64,000 bases of DNA from assembly GCA_019843655.1 (NCBI GenBank), contig JACDQD010000007.1:26554365-26618364 (forward strand), read 5' to 3'. The first letter of the stretch is position 1, and each line of letters begins with the position of its first letter. This document shows positions 34,401 through 46,640 of this stretch, piece by piece. This DNA is from Lethocerus indicus (Eukaryota > Arthropoda > Insecta > Hemiptera > Belostomatidae). Made by a program: the position numbers and the translations under genes. The notes below the pieces were generated by a model. It ran no database searches. It was not told the DNA's origin and saw only the letters and a list, made by a program, of their open reading frames with translations.

Positions 34401-37400
34401 ATCAGTATTTGTATATTGTCTGCAATATTCAATGTATATTTCAAAGTAAATTTTTTAATTTGCCCCAAGCGGCTGAGGGCTGTCTCCTCTCGCTGGTTTG
34501 GTCTTTTGCTAGACCGGTTTCGGCCGCTAGCCATCTTCAGTAGCGATGCTAGTCACTTCGGCACTCTGGATGTCTTTTGGGCATCCTCACTGCTCACTGT
34601 CACTGTGTCACTTGTACTGAAGTTGGTGAGCAGCCGAAGGGCGGTCTAGCATGAGAGATGAAACCGGCGAGAAGAGATGAAATATACGATATTCCAACCC
34701 TTCGCAGACCACAAAACAGGTATTCTAAGCTATTCTAAAGTAGTAACAATTATCTGTATTTTATTCTTTTCAGCGAACCGGTGAGAGGAGAACAGGAAAT
34801 ATGCGATTAAATAAATGCGTATATTATATCTAATTTTTCAGTCGCGATATTCGTACCTTTGTAGGGTCCGCTGGTGATCATTATAGTGACGCCGATGAGC
34901 TCCCTGTCCCTCCTGACACCGCCCATACCTCTCTGGCGGCCACCACCCCTGGCTCCGGCAGCTCCACCCCTCGCTGTCGGGTGCATCGGCGAGGAGATCC
35001 TCGGTGACTGGTACCCGACAGAGTTCAACGGCCCGGCGGCGGAAGTCTGAAAACGACCATTAAAAGAACGATATTAAATCGGTCCTCGCATGTCCGTCAA
35101 TTTGCTGGCCAGAAGTACAATTTTGTAAAGTGAAAGGTTATTGTAGATTTTGTGTGTTTCTGTCTCTTTGCTCAATCTGAAAGCGCTGGTTTGGTCTTTC
35201 CCTAGACCGGTTTTGACCCCTCTTCAGTAGCAGTGTTGTCACTTTGGATGTTGTTTCAGGCATCCTCACTGCACTGTCACTGTCACTTGTACTGTGGTGG
35301 TTGTCCGTTTGTATATATATTGTCTTGTTATTGTGTTTTATTGTGTCAAAAAAACAAGACGGTGAGCAGCTGAAACCAGTCTAGCAAAAGACCAAACCAG
35401 TGAGAGAGGAGACAGAAACACACGAAATCTACGGTATTCCAACCCCTCGCAGGCCACAAAACAGGTATACTAAAAGTGAAAGGTTCTTTCAGGAGAGTAT
35501 CAGCAATTTGTGAACAGCACGAGGAAGTGAAAGGTTTTTTTGTAGATTTCATGTTCTTATCGCCGGTTCGGTCTTTTGCTAGACCGGTTTCGGCCACCCT
35601 CCATCTTCAGTAGCGGTGTTGGTCACTTTGGACACTCATCTAGGGGCATCCTGAGTGACTTATTGCACCTGTTAAGTGACAGAGCAAACGTTCAATGTTC
35701 CAAAGTGAATGAAACTTTTTATTCTGATTCAATACCACCTTTGTAACCTTCGATCTTTCCTCCTTTCATTCCTTGTGTTAATCATTATTAATGTTTTCTA
35801 ATTTGAATGATTAAAAAATTCAAATTTCCATTCTGGGCCAATTGGAAATTATGAAATCTATAACAATTTAATTGTAAAATTAAAAAAAAAGAAATTGTCA
35901 ATTACCTTATTTCCTCCGGCCAAGCAGACGTGCCTTGTCTTGCAGACAAATATACCTCCGTTTTCCAGGAACATGCGCGAATAGAGGAACACGTAATTTC
36001 GATACAAGTGCTTGATTTCTCCATCTCGCCCCTTAAACACAGAGTTATAACGCGTATTATTATACTATTCTAATAACTTGTATTCGTACAACCGTTTTGT
36101 TGCCTCAACCATAGAATACAATCACTACAAGTGGCACTAGCGCAGATAGAGTATAACGGAGAAGAACCCAGTAATAGCCTCAGAAAATTTTTTTTTCATT
36201 TTCTACATTTAAAACTTACTTTTCAGGTATATAAAAATTTGATTAAAATTTTCTTATTTCTCCATTTTTAATTAGTGCAAGTGCGCCTAGGCCAATTTAA
36301 TAAAAAATATGTAATAAACTTCATATTTTAAACCTGGCGACAATGGTGTGCAAAGTGTTAAATATTCAGTGTTAAATTTAGTGTTAAATTCTTCAGGCTG
36401 AATCAAGTTAATGTTATTGCTATTTTTTCCTGGGCACAGATAAATTACTATGTTATTCCGAAACCGTTCAAGAAATATGTGACTAACGGTGTTGGGGCCA
36501 TCGATGACTTTGACGATATCCCTCTTCTGTATAGTGTTCTGTTCAGAGTCGAGCGCTATACAGTTCCTGAACTCCTTCTTCTTGTGTAGCGCCTGCGGCT
36601 TTGCCTCGACCACCTTGCCCTGCATGTTCAGTATGTGGAAATTTTCCCTCTCCAGTCGGACAATGACGCCGACGCTTTGGGCGCTGCGACAACAAAATAT
36701 AAACTTTGAGAACGTTAAAGTATTGAAGGCGGACAGGAAGGCAATGTCGCTTCTCTACACGTTAATATTTTTTTGTTATTCTTTTTCTTTATTTGTACAA
36801 TCAATTATTATAATTATATGTACATGTGTTGAGTGTGTGTTTCTCACTTGAATGGCTTGACAAAAGAAACCATCCGATGACGGCACTTTTCATTTTTGTT
36901 ATTCACTAGCCAATTGTGCTCTTCGAAGACATTGTAATGATGTGAGAGTGAAAACAACGGTGATTGTATCATTTATTAAAAATAAAAACTTGTTAAACGA
37001 GGTATTTGTTTGAATTATATGCGAAAAAATGTGTACACCGAAATGTACAGATCATTAGCTGCACGGGCCTAGGTGGAGGAATCTTGGCAATTGGTTAGAA
37101 GCTAAAATGATACCAATACTTTATAACCAATTTTCTTGGTTAATATTGATGATATTGGGTTAATTTTTTTTTCCCAAAAAGCGATAAAAGTGGTGAATTT
37201 TTGTGTACTGACTCGAGTTGTACCAAGTCTCCCCACTGGAATTGGCCGAGGCTGTCGACGCCAGTGGCCATATCGGAGCAGAGCTGCAGGTCCCTCGGCA
37301 GCACTTCGAGTTCGTGCATCGTCAAGTCGCTGAAGAGGACGACGCGGTTGTCTTCGACGCGCACTATCAGCCCAGTGTCGCCCTCGTACCGGCCGGCCAG

Positions 37401-40400
37401 CACTTTCACGTGGTCGCCCAACCTGAAATATTTCCTCAGCTCGTGCGCCTGGAACTCGAGCGGATCCTGCGCCGAACCGAAAACGGACATTTATTATTAG
37501 TCGTGAAAATATCGAATAGTCGGGCGATCGAAGGTTTCAGCACGTTAAGGGAAGAATTATCCAGGGGTAGACCCCTGGCCATTCCGGGATTTTTCCTGTC
37601 TTCCACTGGAAGGGTTCCACTCTCGGGAAGAGGATGACACCCCCAATGGAAAGGGTGTAACAACAGGTACACATTTGTTTATGTATTCCTTTATACTGAC
37701 TTCCTCTTTACTCTTACTTCCCTCTCATTCCCTCCCTCCCTCTCCCTCTATATATATAATCACGTACACTTTTTAAGGGTTTAAACTGATTTATACATTC
37801 ACATACAAATGAGATACACGGTTCTTGTGGAACTGTGAAAAACAAACTGCCCGCTGCAGAAATAATCAGACATTTTGAAAGGACGTACGTTCAAATATTG
37901 TGGACAGGGTCGGTTAATAAAACTAAGGATAGATAAAAATTTAACTAATAATGAAAATCTGGCTGGTACTGACGAGAAGAGCGTCGTGTTTTGGCATCAC
38001 CATGATGACGTTGCCGTCGATGGAAATGATTTTACCCTGCAAATTCATCAATTCACCGGAGCATACTTCGACGTTGTCGCCGGCGCTGAAAGTGTGGCCG
38101 GGGCCGTCCTCTTTGCTCGCGGCGACCTCGATGTCGATACCTTCGGGGCTCTCCTCGAACTTTTCCAACTCGGACAAGGTCGGTTTGACACCTGAAATAA
38201 CAAGATTTATGAGCGGAATGCGGTCTGTTTTTAGCCTGCTCGAATTTTTCAATCCGAGGACATTTATATATATATATAGAGGACCAAACCTATCACGTTA
38301 TCAATGAAATATAATACAAAGACATAGGTTGATTAATAGTTTAATTGAAACTACAGAAGAAAATAATTCCGTCCGACAGTGTTGGCACAAAAGCCCCTCA
38401 TCGGTTTTGCAAACATGGCGCTCAACCTAATAAACCTATCGTTATCAATGAAATATATAATATACACACAAATGTGTTGTTCAATGAATAGTTTAATTGA
38501 TAAATGATTAATAATTTAGTCAATCCGTACGCACCGTCTGCGATGATGGCGCTCATCGTGAAATTTTTATAGAGAAATCCTTTTCGGCTGTATCGGTTGC
38601 CTTCGAAAATCAGAAAGTCACCGTCCGAAGTGACTTCGCCTCCAATCGCTCGGATGGCTTCCGGATCGAAAGGTTTCGCCGGTGGCCGCCTCTTCTTCTT
38701 CCTCTTCAATGCGTCGCTGTCCTGCAAGTCGGAAATAAATAAGATATCGACAGTTTTCTCAATTGTCTAACGGTTCCGATAACTGAGCCCGCAGAGAGGA
38801 GGCTGCAGGCCGAGGAAACTGCGGTATTCCAAACCCCCGCGCAGGCCACATGACATAACAGGTATTCGCCGAAAGGGAATTTATATGATGCCGAACTAAC
38901 TCAAATCGGCAACTCACCGCGATCCAAAAACGTTGTAGAATCCGCATAAAAATCTTTTCTCACCTGAGGTGTCCTCAACGCTCCCCTCGGTCTGGTGTAA
39001 TCTATCCTCGGTAGTAATTTCAAATGGACGTGATTTTGGGCCAAATCTACGTAATCCACCTGCGCTATATCGTCCTTGTATATGCCTGGAAAAAATACGT
39101 ACGAATATATTAGACGCATATATTAAATAGATATTTTTCAAAAATAAATATAAACAGAATTGTGGCAAGGAACCTGTTTATAACTGAATTTTCCCGTTGC
39201 AATTAAACTCAAATTTGCGGTACACTGGTAGAATAGTACCGATAAAAGTACAAATAGGTATAGTATGTCAAAAAAACAGGTTCAACGTGTATCGAAAAAC
39301 CTTGAAATGAATAATAATTGAACTGACCTCTTTTAAGTCGGACCCACTGTTTCGGTCTAAATCCGGTCTGTACTTTGACAACTCTTAAAACATCTGTCAT
39401 TTCTTTGATCGGCACCATCTTGAAAGAAAAAAAATGACAATTTAAACAATGGCTTATGATCGAGAATATATTCACGGAGGATAAATGAGAGTGTACTTGA
39501 GAACATCCATTTATTCAGTCTCAAAACTGTACCCGGTGACTGGTCCATTAACCTTTCATTCCGTTTTTATATATATTATTATTTGCAATTCATCCGATAT
39601 AATGGTATTAAAGGTTAACCAAAAAAATAAACAGAAACAATTTAACCGATTACGTTACCTGTTGTTTCCACCATCCGACTCTGAGATTGCCGACATCCTC
39701 TATCGCGTGCTTGACGTGCGTCTGCTTGAACGACTCGATGTAGAGGTAGCCCTTGACACCTTCGGGCGCGACCACCGACTTGATCTGAAGCGGCGTGTCC
39801 GAAAACTGGAACGAGATGAACTTGCGCATCAGGTGAAGCGCCGTCGCTTTCTCCTCGCCGTTGCGGCACTTGATCAGCCACAGGTTCGGATCTCTAAACA
39901 GTGCATAATAAACGGTTCCGTCAGTTCGTGAATTATCTCCAATTTCCAGTAATACTCAGTTAGACCCCCCTGCAAGTCCGGTATAATTCCTGTCTACTGT
40001 ACATTTCGTTTATTTCTGTCTCCTCTCACTGGTTTGGTCTTTTGCTAGACCGGTTTTGGCTGCTCGCCGTCTTCAGTAGCAGTATTATAACACAGTGTTA
40101 TATATTATAACAACAGAATATGTTCTGTATTTGGACAGTCGAATGTTCCGTTTTTCTTTCTGCTAATTACTACAAAACTTAATATTTCGATAGCTATATA
40201 TTGTTAGAATTAATTTAATTCTTAAAATAGTGTAGCCTCAAAATAAAATAAACATTTACTATTAACACAGAGGAAATAAAACACAGAGGCAGGCCGAACA
40301 TCAACATAAATATAATTCAAATGCATTTTTCACGATTATAATAACACAGAATATGTTATGTATTCGAACAGTTCAATTTTCTGTTCTTTTTTTTTCTTTC

Positions 40401-43400
40401 CACTAATTACTATCACATTTAGTAGTTCGATAGCTATTAATTATAAGGTATTATTTTTATTCTCAAAAATATAATCTCAGAGTGAAATAAAAAAATATTC
40501 TGATAGAGACCTTATCTAATAAGTCAAATTACTGTAATTTTACAGCAGTTATAGATAATATTTTAGATTTGCCAATCTAGATTAATTAATATTACATAAC
40601 CGACATTATTGACCACGAAAGATTATTTTAATTTTAAAATATTAAATATGAAGTAACTTACTTGACGCTGGGCAATAAGGTGTGTTGAGTGATCTCATCA
40701 GACATGTCTTCTCCGTCGCCAAAATGTCTGGCCGCCACAGATTCGTCGGCATATTTTTTTCTCAGATATTCTTCGATTTCGTCCTCTTTTTGAGAGCTTG
40801 AAAAAAAAACAAAATAAAAAGATTTTATAATACATCAGAGAAATTCTGTACACATTAAAGAAAGAATAGAGGTTTTTATTTTGTAAAAATTAAATATTGT
40901 AATTTTCAATTGTGCGATAACAATCGAATCAAAATTTTTCCCCATAAATTTATTTAATAATACAAATCAACTGAAAATCAAATAAAACTGACTCCCAGAG
41001 CGCTGTTCCTCGTCTCCTGCCCTCAATTTCCCTCGCAGTTGGCCCAAGTTCTTCCATTTCATTTCCGACAATTCCTATCTCCTGTGCTCCGTCCTCCCAG
41101 TCATCATCCTCTTCCACTTCGTCGTCGACCTCCGCCTCGTCAATAATGAAACCTCCGAAACGGTCATTCTTCTTCTTCTTTTTACTGCGCGGACCTTCGT
41201 CCTCTTCCTCCTCCTCTTCGTCGTAGTCCTGGACAATTGATCGTAATTAGTAGGAGAAATGTTTCACGAATCGACAGGTTAATACTCCGCCCACCGCTAT
41301 ACTCCAACGTTACAAACGTCGATTCCATCCTCGCTTGGTTTATTTAAACGACCCTGACCTAACAAACCTAAACAACCCTAACCTAACCCAACCTAACCTT
41401 CCACCCACAAATGTACCAAAGTGAGCTGCACTTCCTCTCGAACGACGGGTTGAACCAAACCGAACCTAACCCAACCTTTTTAGGCGCATAATCTTCCCAA
41501 AAATGCGGTTTTGAGGCTCAATATCGGCCCTAAATTTGGGTTTTAGGCCTAAAAGTGCTGTTTTTTTTTAACGCAAAATTGACCCAAAAATTTGGTTTTG
41601 TGGGGCAAAATCAGCCCAAAAATGTGGTTTTTAGGCCCAACAATGCGGTTTTTAGGCGCAAAATCGGCCCAACAATGCAGTTTTTAAGCATAAAATCGGC
41701 CCAAAAATGCTGTTTTTAGGCCCAAAATCGTCCAAAACACTTGCATAAACACTTATATTCTAATTGCCAATTTATAAAAATATCGGCCAGAAGTGACAGA
41801 ACTAAGAATTTTGGTTAACCTAACCTAACCCCTTGAACCGTGGGTTGAAAATCAAAAATTTAGGTTTTACAAAAATTTTCACAGGTCAATCTCATATTTT
41901 TGGCCTGTTTTATTCATATAAAACTGATAATAAAGAATATCTCTTTCCTACTTTCCTCAATATTTATAGAGAGCAATTTTTATTACGCTGATATGCGTGA
42001 TAAGATTAATGGAAATGTGCATGAGGAATTGAACCCTTCCAGTAATAATAATCCATTTGTGCGTAATAAAAACATTTAAAATACTTACATCTTCATCTTC
42101 CGAATTCAAATCTTCTCCTTCGGGTTCTTCTTCGCTCCCCGATTTTTCCGCCCTACTCTCGAAACAGAAAAAAAAACTGTAGATTTGTTTTTGACCCGAA
42201 GAATTTTTAAGATTTTGTCAGGTTAAATACTGATATTTCTGTTTAAGTTCAGGTGTTATCACCCGATCGAGGTGATGACCTAGTTATTTTCAATTAAATT
42301 GCGACTAATGAAGAAGGCGGATCGATTTTTTTATATCGGCTAATTGGGAAAGTTCGATGCAATAATATTATGCGGCGGGAAAGAAAGTTTGGACGAACCT
42401 GTTGTCCTCCTCGGCCTCGGAGCCTGAACCGCTCCTGCTGCCGCTGGCGCTCCTGCTCCTGCTCCGACTTCTGCTACCGCTTCTGCTCCGGCTTCTGCTC
42501 TGGGACCGGCTGGCATTCCTACCACGATTGTCCTGGCGGAGAAGTGACGAAAATAAATATTGGGCGGGCGTTAATTTTTCAGCTCACGTACTCAGACCCT
42601 TTGTTGATATTTGTGTGGCCCTTCAAATTAAGTTGACTAAGGAATCAAATTTAGAAAATAGTCACGCAAACTTTCATCTTATTTTAATGCGGCGTATTTC
42701 GACTCCTCGTTAAAACAAAAATCAGATGTTCTCATTAATTTAAATCTGCACTGATTACATACAGTTATTCCTTTATGGATATTTATGCACTACTCATGCT
42801 AAAAAAATATTCGAATTACCGCTCTTCTGCTGCTTTCCCACTTATGTTTTGTAGATGGGGGATTCAGGATTGATTAGAAATATGGGTCAATAAACTGGAT
42901 GTAAATGTAAGGGGCGTATTAGCTGTGATTTTACCGAAAAAAGAGATATTACTTACTGTAGATTTCATGTGTTTTGCCTCCTTTCGCTGGTTTGGTCTTT
43001 TGCCAGACCGGCTTCAGTAGCGCTGTGTTAGTCACTTTGGATGCTTCTTTGTATGATGTTTGTTTTGTGTTTTTGTTTGTACTGTACATGTGGCGGTGAC
43101 AGTTCAGTGAGAATGCTTCGAAAAACATCCAAAGTGACTAATGCCGCTACTGAAGACAGCGAGTTGCCTAAACCGGTCCAGCGAAAGACCAGACCGGCGA
43201 AAGGAGACAGGAACACACGGAATCTACGGTATTCCGACCCCTCGCAGGCCACAAAACAGGTATTCTAGACTAGATATTATTTAATTATCAGTATATAAAT
43301 TTTATATACCTCGGGTTCACTGTCGCTTCCCCTGTCTACACTTCCTGCGTCGCTGTCCTTTTCAACGCTTTCCTGATCACTCCCAACATCGCTCCCAGCC

Positions 43401-43432
43401 TCGCTACCCTGATCACTGTCGTAGTCCGACAT
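30041..43432 (-). CDS. Spt5: Transcription elongation factor SPT5 (DSIF large subunit)
   Basis: SPT5 pairs with SPT4 to form DSIF, which controls Pol II pausing and processivity. Nineteen minus-strand exons: 43432-43310, 42532-42399, 42152-42089, 41228-40993, 40796-40662, 39893-39659, 39418-39328, 39085-38964, 38721-38535, 38191-37974, 37466-37213, 36683-36488, 36031-35906, 35046-34857, 33599-33481, 33043-32944, 32412-32185, 31196-31081, 30274-30041. They sum to 3108 bases: 1035 residues and TAG. Acidic and SR-like N-terminus to about 190; NGN domain 231-309 ([20 protein letters not shown]); KOW modules from 310 ([20 protein letters not shown]), near 480, 530 ([20 protein letters not shown]), 650 and 750; TP-rich repeats 810-920 ([18 protein letters not shown]) that in the family are P-TEFb targets; last KOW at the C-terminus. 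Human SPT5 is about 1087 residues, so the TP region is somewhat short. Confidence 0.96.
30385..30957 (-). repeat. GA-rich tract in the last SPT5 intron
   Basis: About 570 bases are almost pure purine on the plus strand, built from GAGAGA runs and a recurring GTGAGAGGAAGGGACAGAAA unit. In the SPT5 transcript this is a CU-rich tract ending about 110 bases upstream of the last-exon acceptor. All Ser-Leu or Glu-Arg open frames across it are artefacts of the repeat. Confidence 0.9.
31510..32056. repeat. 29-bp minisatellite in an SPT5 intron
   Basis: About 19 head-to-tail copies of a 29-base unit (TACTAGTTGGAGTAAATT plus AAGAGTACTGG), nearly identical except the first and last copies. It lies between SPT5 exons 17 and 18. 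There are no spacers between units, so it is an ordinary tandem array. Confidence 0.95.
33143..33363. mobile_element. PiggyBac-type miniature element flanked by TTAA
   Basis: The ends CCCTCTGGAG and CAGTAGAGGG share the terminal CCCTCT and are flanked by TTAA on both sides (33139-33142 and 33364-33367). It is 221 bases with no coding content, in SPT5 intron 15. The right half recurs in inverted orientation at 56973. Confidence 0.7.
33674..33850 (+). mobile_element. Foldback element, right arm plus fused ends
   Basis: The right-arm sequence CCGAAACCGGTCTAGCAAAA to GAAATCTACA is followed by a fused pair of ends: CCTGTTTTGTGGTCTGCGAG then GGTTGGAATACCGTAGATTT, and after a short gap CCCGCAGACCACAAAACA. 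This copy shows the full left terminus, the exact inverse of the right one. In SPT5 intron 14. Confidence 0.65.
34253..34722 (+). mobile_element. Foldback element copies in SPT5 intron 14
   Basis: An inner fragment is at 34253-34320 (GGCACTCTGGATGTTTTTTG, GCATCCTCACTGC). A fuller copy at 34477-34722 starts TCTCCTCTCGCTGGTTTGGT and ends CCCTTCGCAGACCACAAAAC followed by AGGTATTCTA. Confidence 0.7.
35140..35472 (+). mobile_element. Foldback element with a 13-base flanking direct repeat
   Basis: The left arm starts ATTGTAGATTTTGTGTGTTT and the right arm ends CCTCGCAGGCCACAAAACAG. The exact direct repeat AAAGTGAAAGGTT flanks it at 35127-35139 and 35473-35485, a candidate target-site duplication. 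A further left-arm copy begins at 35541, again preceded by AAGTGAAAGGTT (35525-35536). In SPT5 intron 13. Confidence 0.7.
35541..35655 (+). mobile_element. Foldback element, left arm only
   Basis: GTAGATTTCATGTTCTTATC, GCTAGACCGGTTTCGGCC, CCATCTTCAGTAGCGGTGTT and GGGGCATCCT, without a right arm. In SPT5 intron 13. Confidence 0.65.
38808..38872 (+). repeat. Foldback element, right-end fragment
   Basis: The stretch GCGGTATTCCAAACCCCCGC, GCAGGCCACATGAC and ACAGGTATTC matches the right terminus only. In SPT5 intron 8. Confidence 0.6.
39995..40088 (+). mobile_element. Foldback element, left arm only
   Basis: TTTCTGTCTCCTCTCACTGG, TTTGGTCTTTTGCTAGACCG and GCTCGCCGTCTTCAGTAGCA in SPT5 intron 5, followed by unrelated AT-rich sequence. 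Confidence 0.65.
41340..41760. repeat. CCTAACC-rich stretch and degenerate tandem repeat
   Basis: 41350-41400 contains CCTAACCTAACCCAACCTAA, a degenerate form of the insect telomeric CCTAA motif. From about 41490 to 41735 a unit of roughly 33 bases (GCGGTTTTTAGGCCCAAAAT, CGGCCCAAAAAT) repeats about seven times with variation. Both lie in SPT5 intron 3. Confidence 0.65.
42956..43271 (+). mobile_element. Foldback element, complete copy in SPT5 intron 1
   Basis: The left arm starts CTGTAGATTTCATGTGTTTT and the right arm ends CCCTCGCAGGCCACAAAACA then GGTATTCTAG. It is flanked by AGATATTACTTA (42944-42955) and AGATATTATTTA (43272-43283), a likely target-site duplication. No transposase is encoded. 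Confidence 0.75.
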
Positions 43433-43496
43433 CCCGCCTATAAATCTGTTCAAATTAAATTTAACACTTTAGTAACTTATAATAACACATTCTGGT

Positions 43497-43588
43497 TAAT
43501 TATCATATTCATTATCATATTCACGAACAAAGCGGGCTATTTTCCGTTTATAGGGAATTGAAAATTATTATTTCTAATACATATAAAC

Positions 43589-43645
<57 letters not shown>

Positions 43646-43690
43646 TTTGTTCGACTGGCCTATTTGTGGTCTAAGCTGAAGTTCTGCTTA
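43497..43690. repeat. Copy 1 of a 190-base dispersed repeat
   Basis: TATTCACGAACAAAGCGGGC, GGAATTGAAAATTATTATTT and TGGCCTATTTGTGGTCTAAG are shared with 46434-46600. This copy is expanded by an AT microsatellite. Confidence 0.65.
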
Positions 43691-44695
43691 ATTATATCAG
43701 TGCAAAAAAGACCCACATTATCTCAGTATCCTCCCTTGCTTACTGGAATTTATACATACACGACAGGAAAATCCGCATTTACAATATTTTTAAGCCCAAA
43801 AAACAATAGAATATAAAATGATTTAGTAAATGGAGCTGCAATTATGAAAACAAATCTTTATTTAAAAATTATGGTTTGAGAGAAAAAATAATTTGAATCA
43901 ATTTTAGTCAATAAAGTGTTAATAAGTTTATTAACACATTGACGACCGTATGAATTTAGATAAAAACTGTAGCCATATTGTACAATATATATAAATTTAA
44001 TGTCGAAATATTACTTAAATTATCTTCCGTATTGAGGCTCAGTAGGTACAATATGGAAATATGCTTACGAGAATTATTCCTCCTGTAGATTTTTCATATA
44101 TTTGCGATTGCTGGAAGATAGTAGACTCTGGATGTAAGAAACTCTCCCTCGATCTAACGTCTGCTCATATCTTTAAAATTAAATATTTGGCGAGAAACCA
44201 AAAGAAGCGACACCGGCACCAGGACGCCAAAGTGGGCTAACAGAGTGGCTTTACACTTATTACAATCGAAAGGAAAATCGGCGATTTGAAAAAGTTCACT
44301 GATAAAATCAGTACGGTGATAAACCAGCCGATAACATCATCGCAATCGCAAGTTAGATCGTCTGGGTTTTAGGGGGAAATTAATTAGCACTACAGTGCCG
44401 AAACATAATTAAATTATCTTCCATATTGTGGCTCCTGTGGGAACAATATGGGATTTAGGTGCTTACAAGAATTATTCCTCGTAATTAATGCAAATTTGGG
44501 ATTGCGGGATGAAAGTAGACTGTGGATAAAAGAAACTCTCTCTCTCTCTCTCCTTTCTCCCTGTTAATATCGTTGGGTTTGTATGATAAAAAATAGAAAA
44601 AAAATTGGGAATATTCGACGAGAAACGGAAATAGAGGACAGGCCAAAGATTTTAAGCCTGTACCAACGGTTATTGGTAATATTTTGAGTTTTCAG

Positions 44696-44912
44696 GTTGG
44701 AAATTGGGCATCGGTTGAAAACCGAGTTTCTACTCACTGGGACGTGGGGGGATCCGGCCGGTTTTTCGGCGTCCGCTCCACCGACGGCGATTGCGAGGAT
44801 GCGCCGGGAAAACTGCCCGAAAAAACCAATCGGACGGACTCGCTGGAAATCGGAAAATCGGAGTTGCCCCGTTACCGACCCGCTGGTTACCTCGCACACT
44901 GCCCAGCACACT
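44696..44912. other. GC-rich island, possible exon of uncertain strand
   Basis: On plus, a good acceptor (gttttcag) precedes an open frame VGNWASVENRVSTHWDVGGS, ending at 44911. On minus, a frame with PSVERTPKNRPDPPTSQ then TGA also looks protein-like. Neither connects in phase to another exon I can support. It may be a CpG-rich promoter segment. Confidence 0.25.
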
Positions 44913-45542
44913 AGTCAATATTCGATCGGCGATCGATACCGAAAGTCGAGATATCGAATCGATCCCCCGCCGCCCGAGCACTCGATTCAGCGCATTCGCG
45001 ACAAAGTCGAAGGCGAATAATAAAAAGGAATCAAAGAAGGCTGAAAAGCAGTGTACGGAAGCCCCGATGATAACCTACGTGGCGAGGTTATATATCGATT
45101 CTCTCGATATCGATTCATTCGATATGGTGACGTACGCGGTACGCGACTGTAGCTATTATTATTATTTTATATTTACTTATATTTTATATAAATTTTATTA
45201 TTATCGTATAAAATGTATAATTTATTTTTATTCAATTATTTTCTCAATGACGTCACAAATTTATTCGATATATTGTTATAGCGTCGTTTCCGGAACCATC
45301 GATACCAACCGATAACACTCGCAAAATATCTCCAGACCGCAATTTTAACAGAAAAATAATGTAATCTCAATAATATTTTCAAGGTTTAGAGAGATAAAAT
45401 ATTATTACGATAATTTTCTCATAAAACACACGGCGCTATTAACAGAAAATAGCGATGGGTAGCTTCGTCCGAAATTCCCTCAAAATGTTGTAAAGGAGTA
45501 GCCCGCTTACCGATTTTGATAAAATGTTTTAAATACGGTTAC

Positions 45543-45625
45543 CTATGGAAAATTCTTCGGTAATTTTTTTGCCCTTACCAACGGGCAAGATCTTCACGTC
45601 CTTCTCGCACTTCTTCCCGCTGGAC
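45543..45625 (-). CDS. Candidate internal exon, Lys-rich
   Basis: Minus strand: acceptor tag at 45628-45626, one open frame SSGKKCEKDVKILPVGKGKK then ITEEFSI, donor gtaacc at 45542. Only this frame is open and its composition is unlike the surrounding AT-rich DNA. No partner exon was identified and I do not recognise the protein. The plus strand is also open here, so this remains tentative. Confidence 0.25.
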
Positions 45626-46433
45626 CTACAAAATAAATCCAACTCGAAAGTTATATTTATAAGTACAAAACATTGTCATTAATTATAGGGCAAGGGTTAA
45701 CGGAGACAAAAAAAAAACAACTGTCGGCGTACTCTGAAATATTTTTAATTTAAACTTATCGCTTAATCTTTACATATTTACATATGAAAAAAATTTACAT
45801 ACCTAATTATGGTTTTCTTTCCCCTTTTACATAACGTTTTTTATGCACAATAACAAGTTTCGATAAATACAAACAAAACACACGTTGGTAAATTTTTCTG
45901 TTTTTCTCAGTTGCCTTCACCCTCGAAGAATATTGCCCAACAAAATAGGCATCACTTTGTTGTGTACGCACTTAAATTAAAAAGAGACGGGATTAATTAA
46001 TATTTTCATTTAAGCGATTGCAAAATAAATATAATAGACGACTATGTGTCAGAGCGTTACAACTTTTTCAATAATCTATCAATTATTGATTTAAATCGTC
46101 AACAGAAAACAAAAGTGTTTTTATTGCGTCCGATTCAATTCATTAAACCTCGTACCGGCGAAGATAGAAAAAAGGGAATAAAATGTTTCAACAATTTCAA
46201 ATGATATTCTGATCCTCCTAACGATCTATCTATGTGTTGTGTGTGCATTGTTGACTAGTTCCACGATCCGATTTTTAGTAGTTTAAATTTCTTTTTTTTT
46301 TATATGTATTAATTTCGCTTATAAATAATTAAAGGCTTATAAAATAAAACGGCAATCGCTGACGAGATTTATTCCGGAGATACAGACTTGTGTAAACGGA
46401 GAATGGATGGCTTTAAACCGACTCTGCGAAAAA

Positions 46434-46640
46434 TCATATTCACGAACGAAAGCAGGCTATTTTACGTTTATCGGGAATTAAAAATTATTATTTCTAATAA
46501 ATATAAGCATTTATTTATATATAAATATTTGTTCGGAGGTCCGTTAGGTTTCTGTCTCTACTGGCCTATTTGTGGTCTAAGCTGAAGTTCTGCCCTTCAG
46601 CGGTCGTCAGTAGCATTCGAGTGGCCGTAAGTACGTCGGC
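46434..46640. repeat. Copy 2 of the 190-base repeat, fused to foldback-like sequence
   Basis: It matches 43497-43690 through TGGCCTATTTGTGGTCTAAGC, then continues GGTCGTCAGTAGCATTCG, resembling the foldback arm (CATCTTCAGTAGCG). A matching opposite arm, GCTACTGAAGATGGCGAGTG, occurs at 46945. The stretch 46540-46990 may be one old diverged foldback copy. Confidence 0.5.

Noticed and set aside
41340..41410. True telomere or chromosome end
   Set aside because: Only a few degenerate CCTAA units, inside an intron between well-conserved SPT5 exons.
44791..45315. 174-codon plus-strand frame in the spacer
   Set aside because: It runs from a GC-rich island through repeat sequence into AT-rich Tyr/Phe/Ile translation; no consistent protein character.
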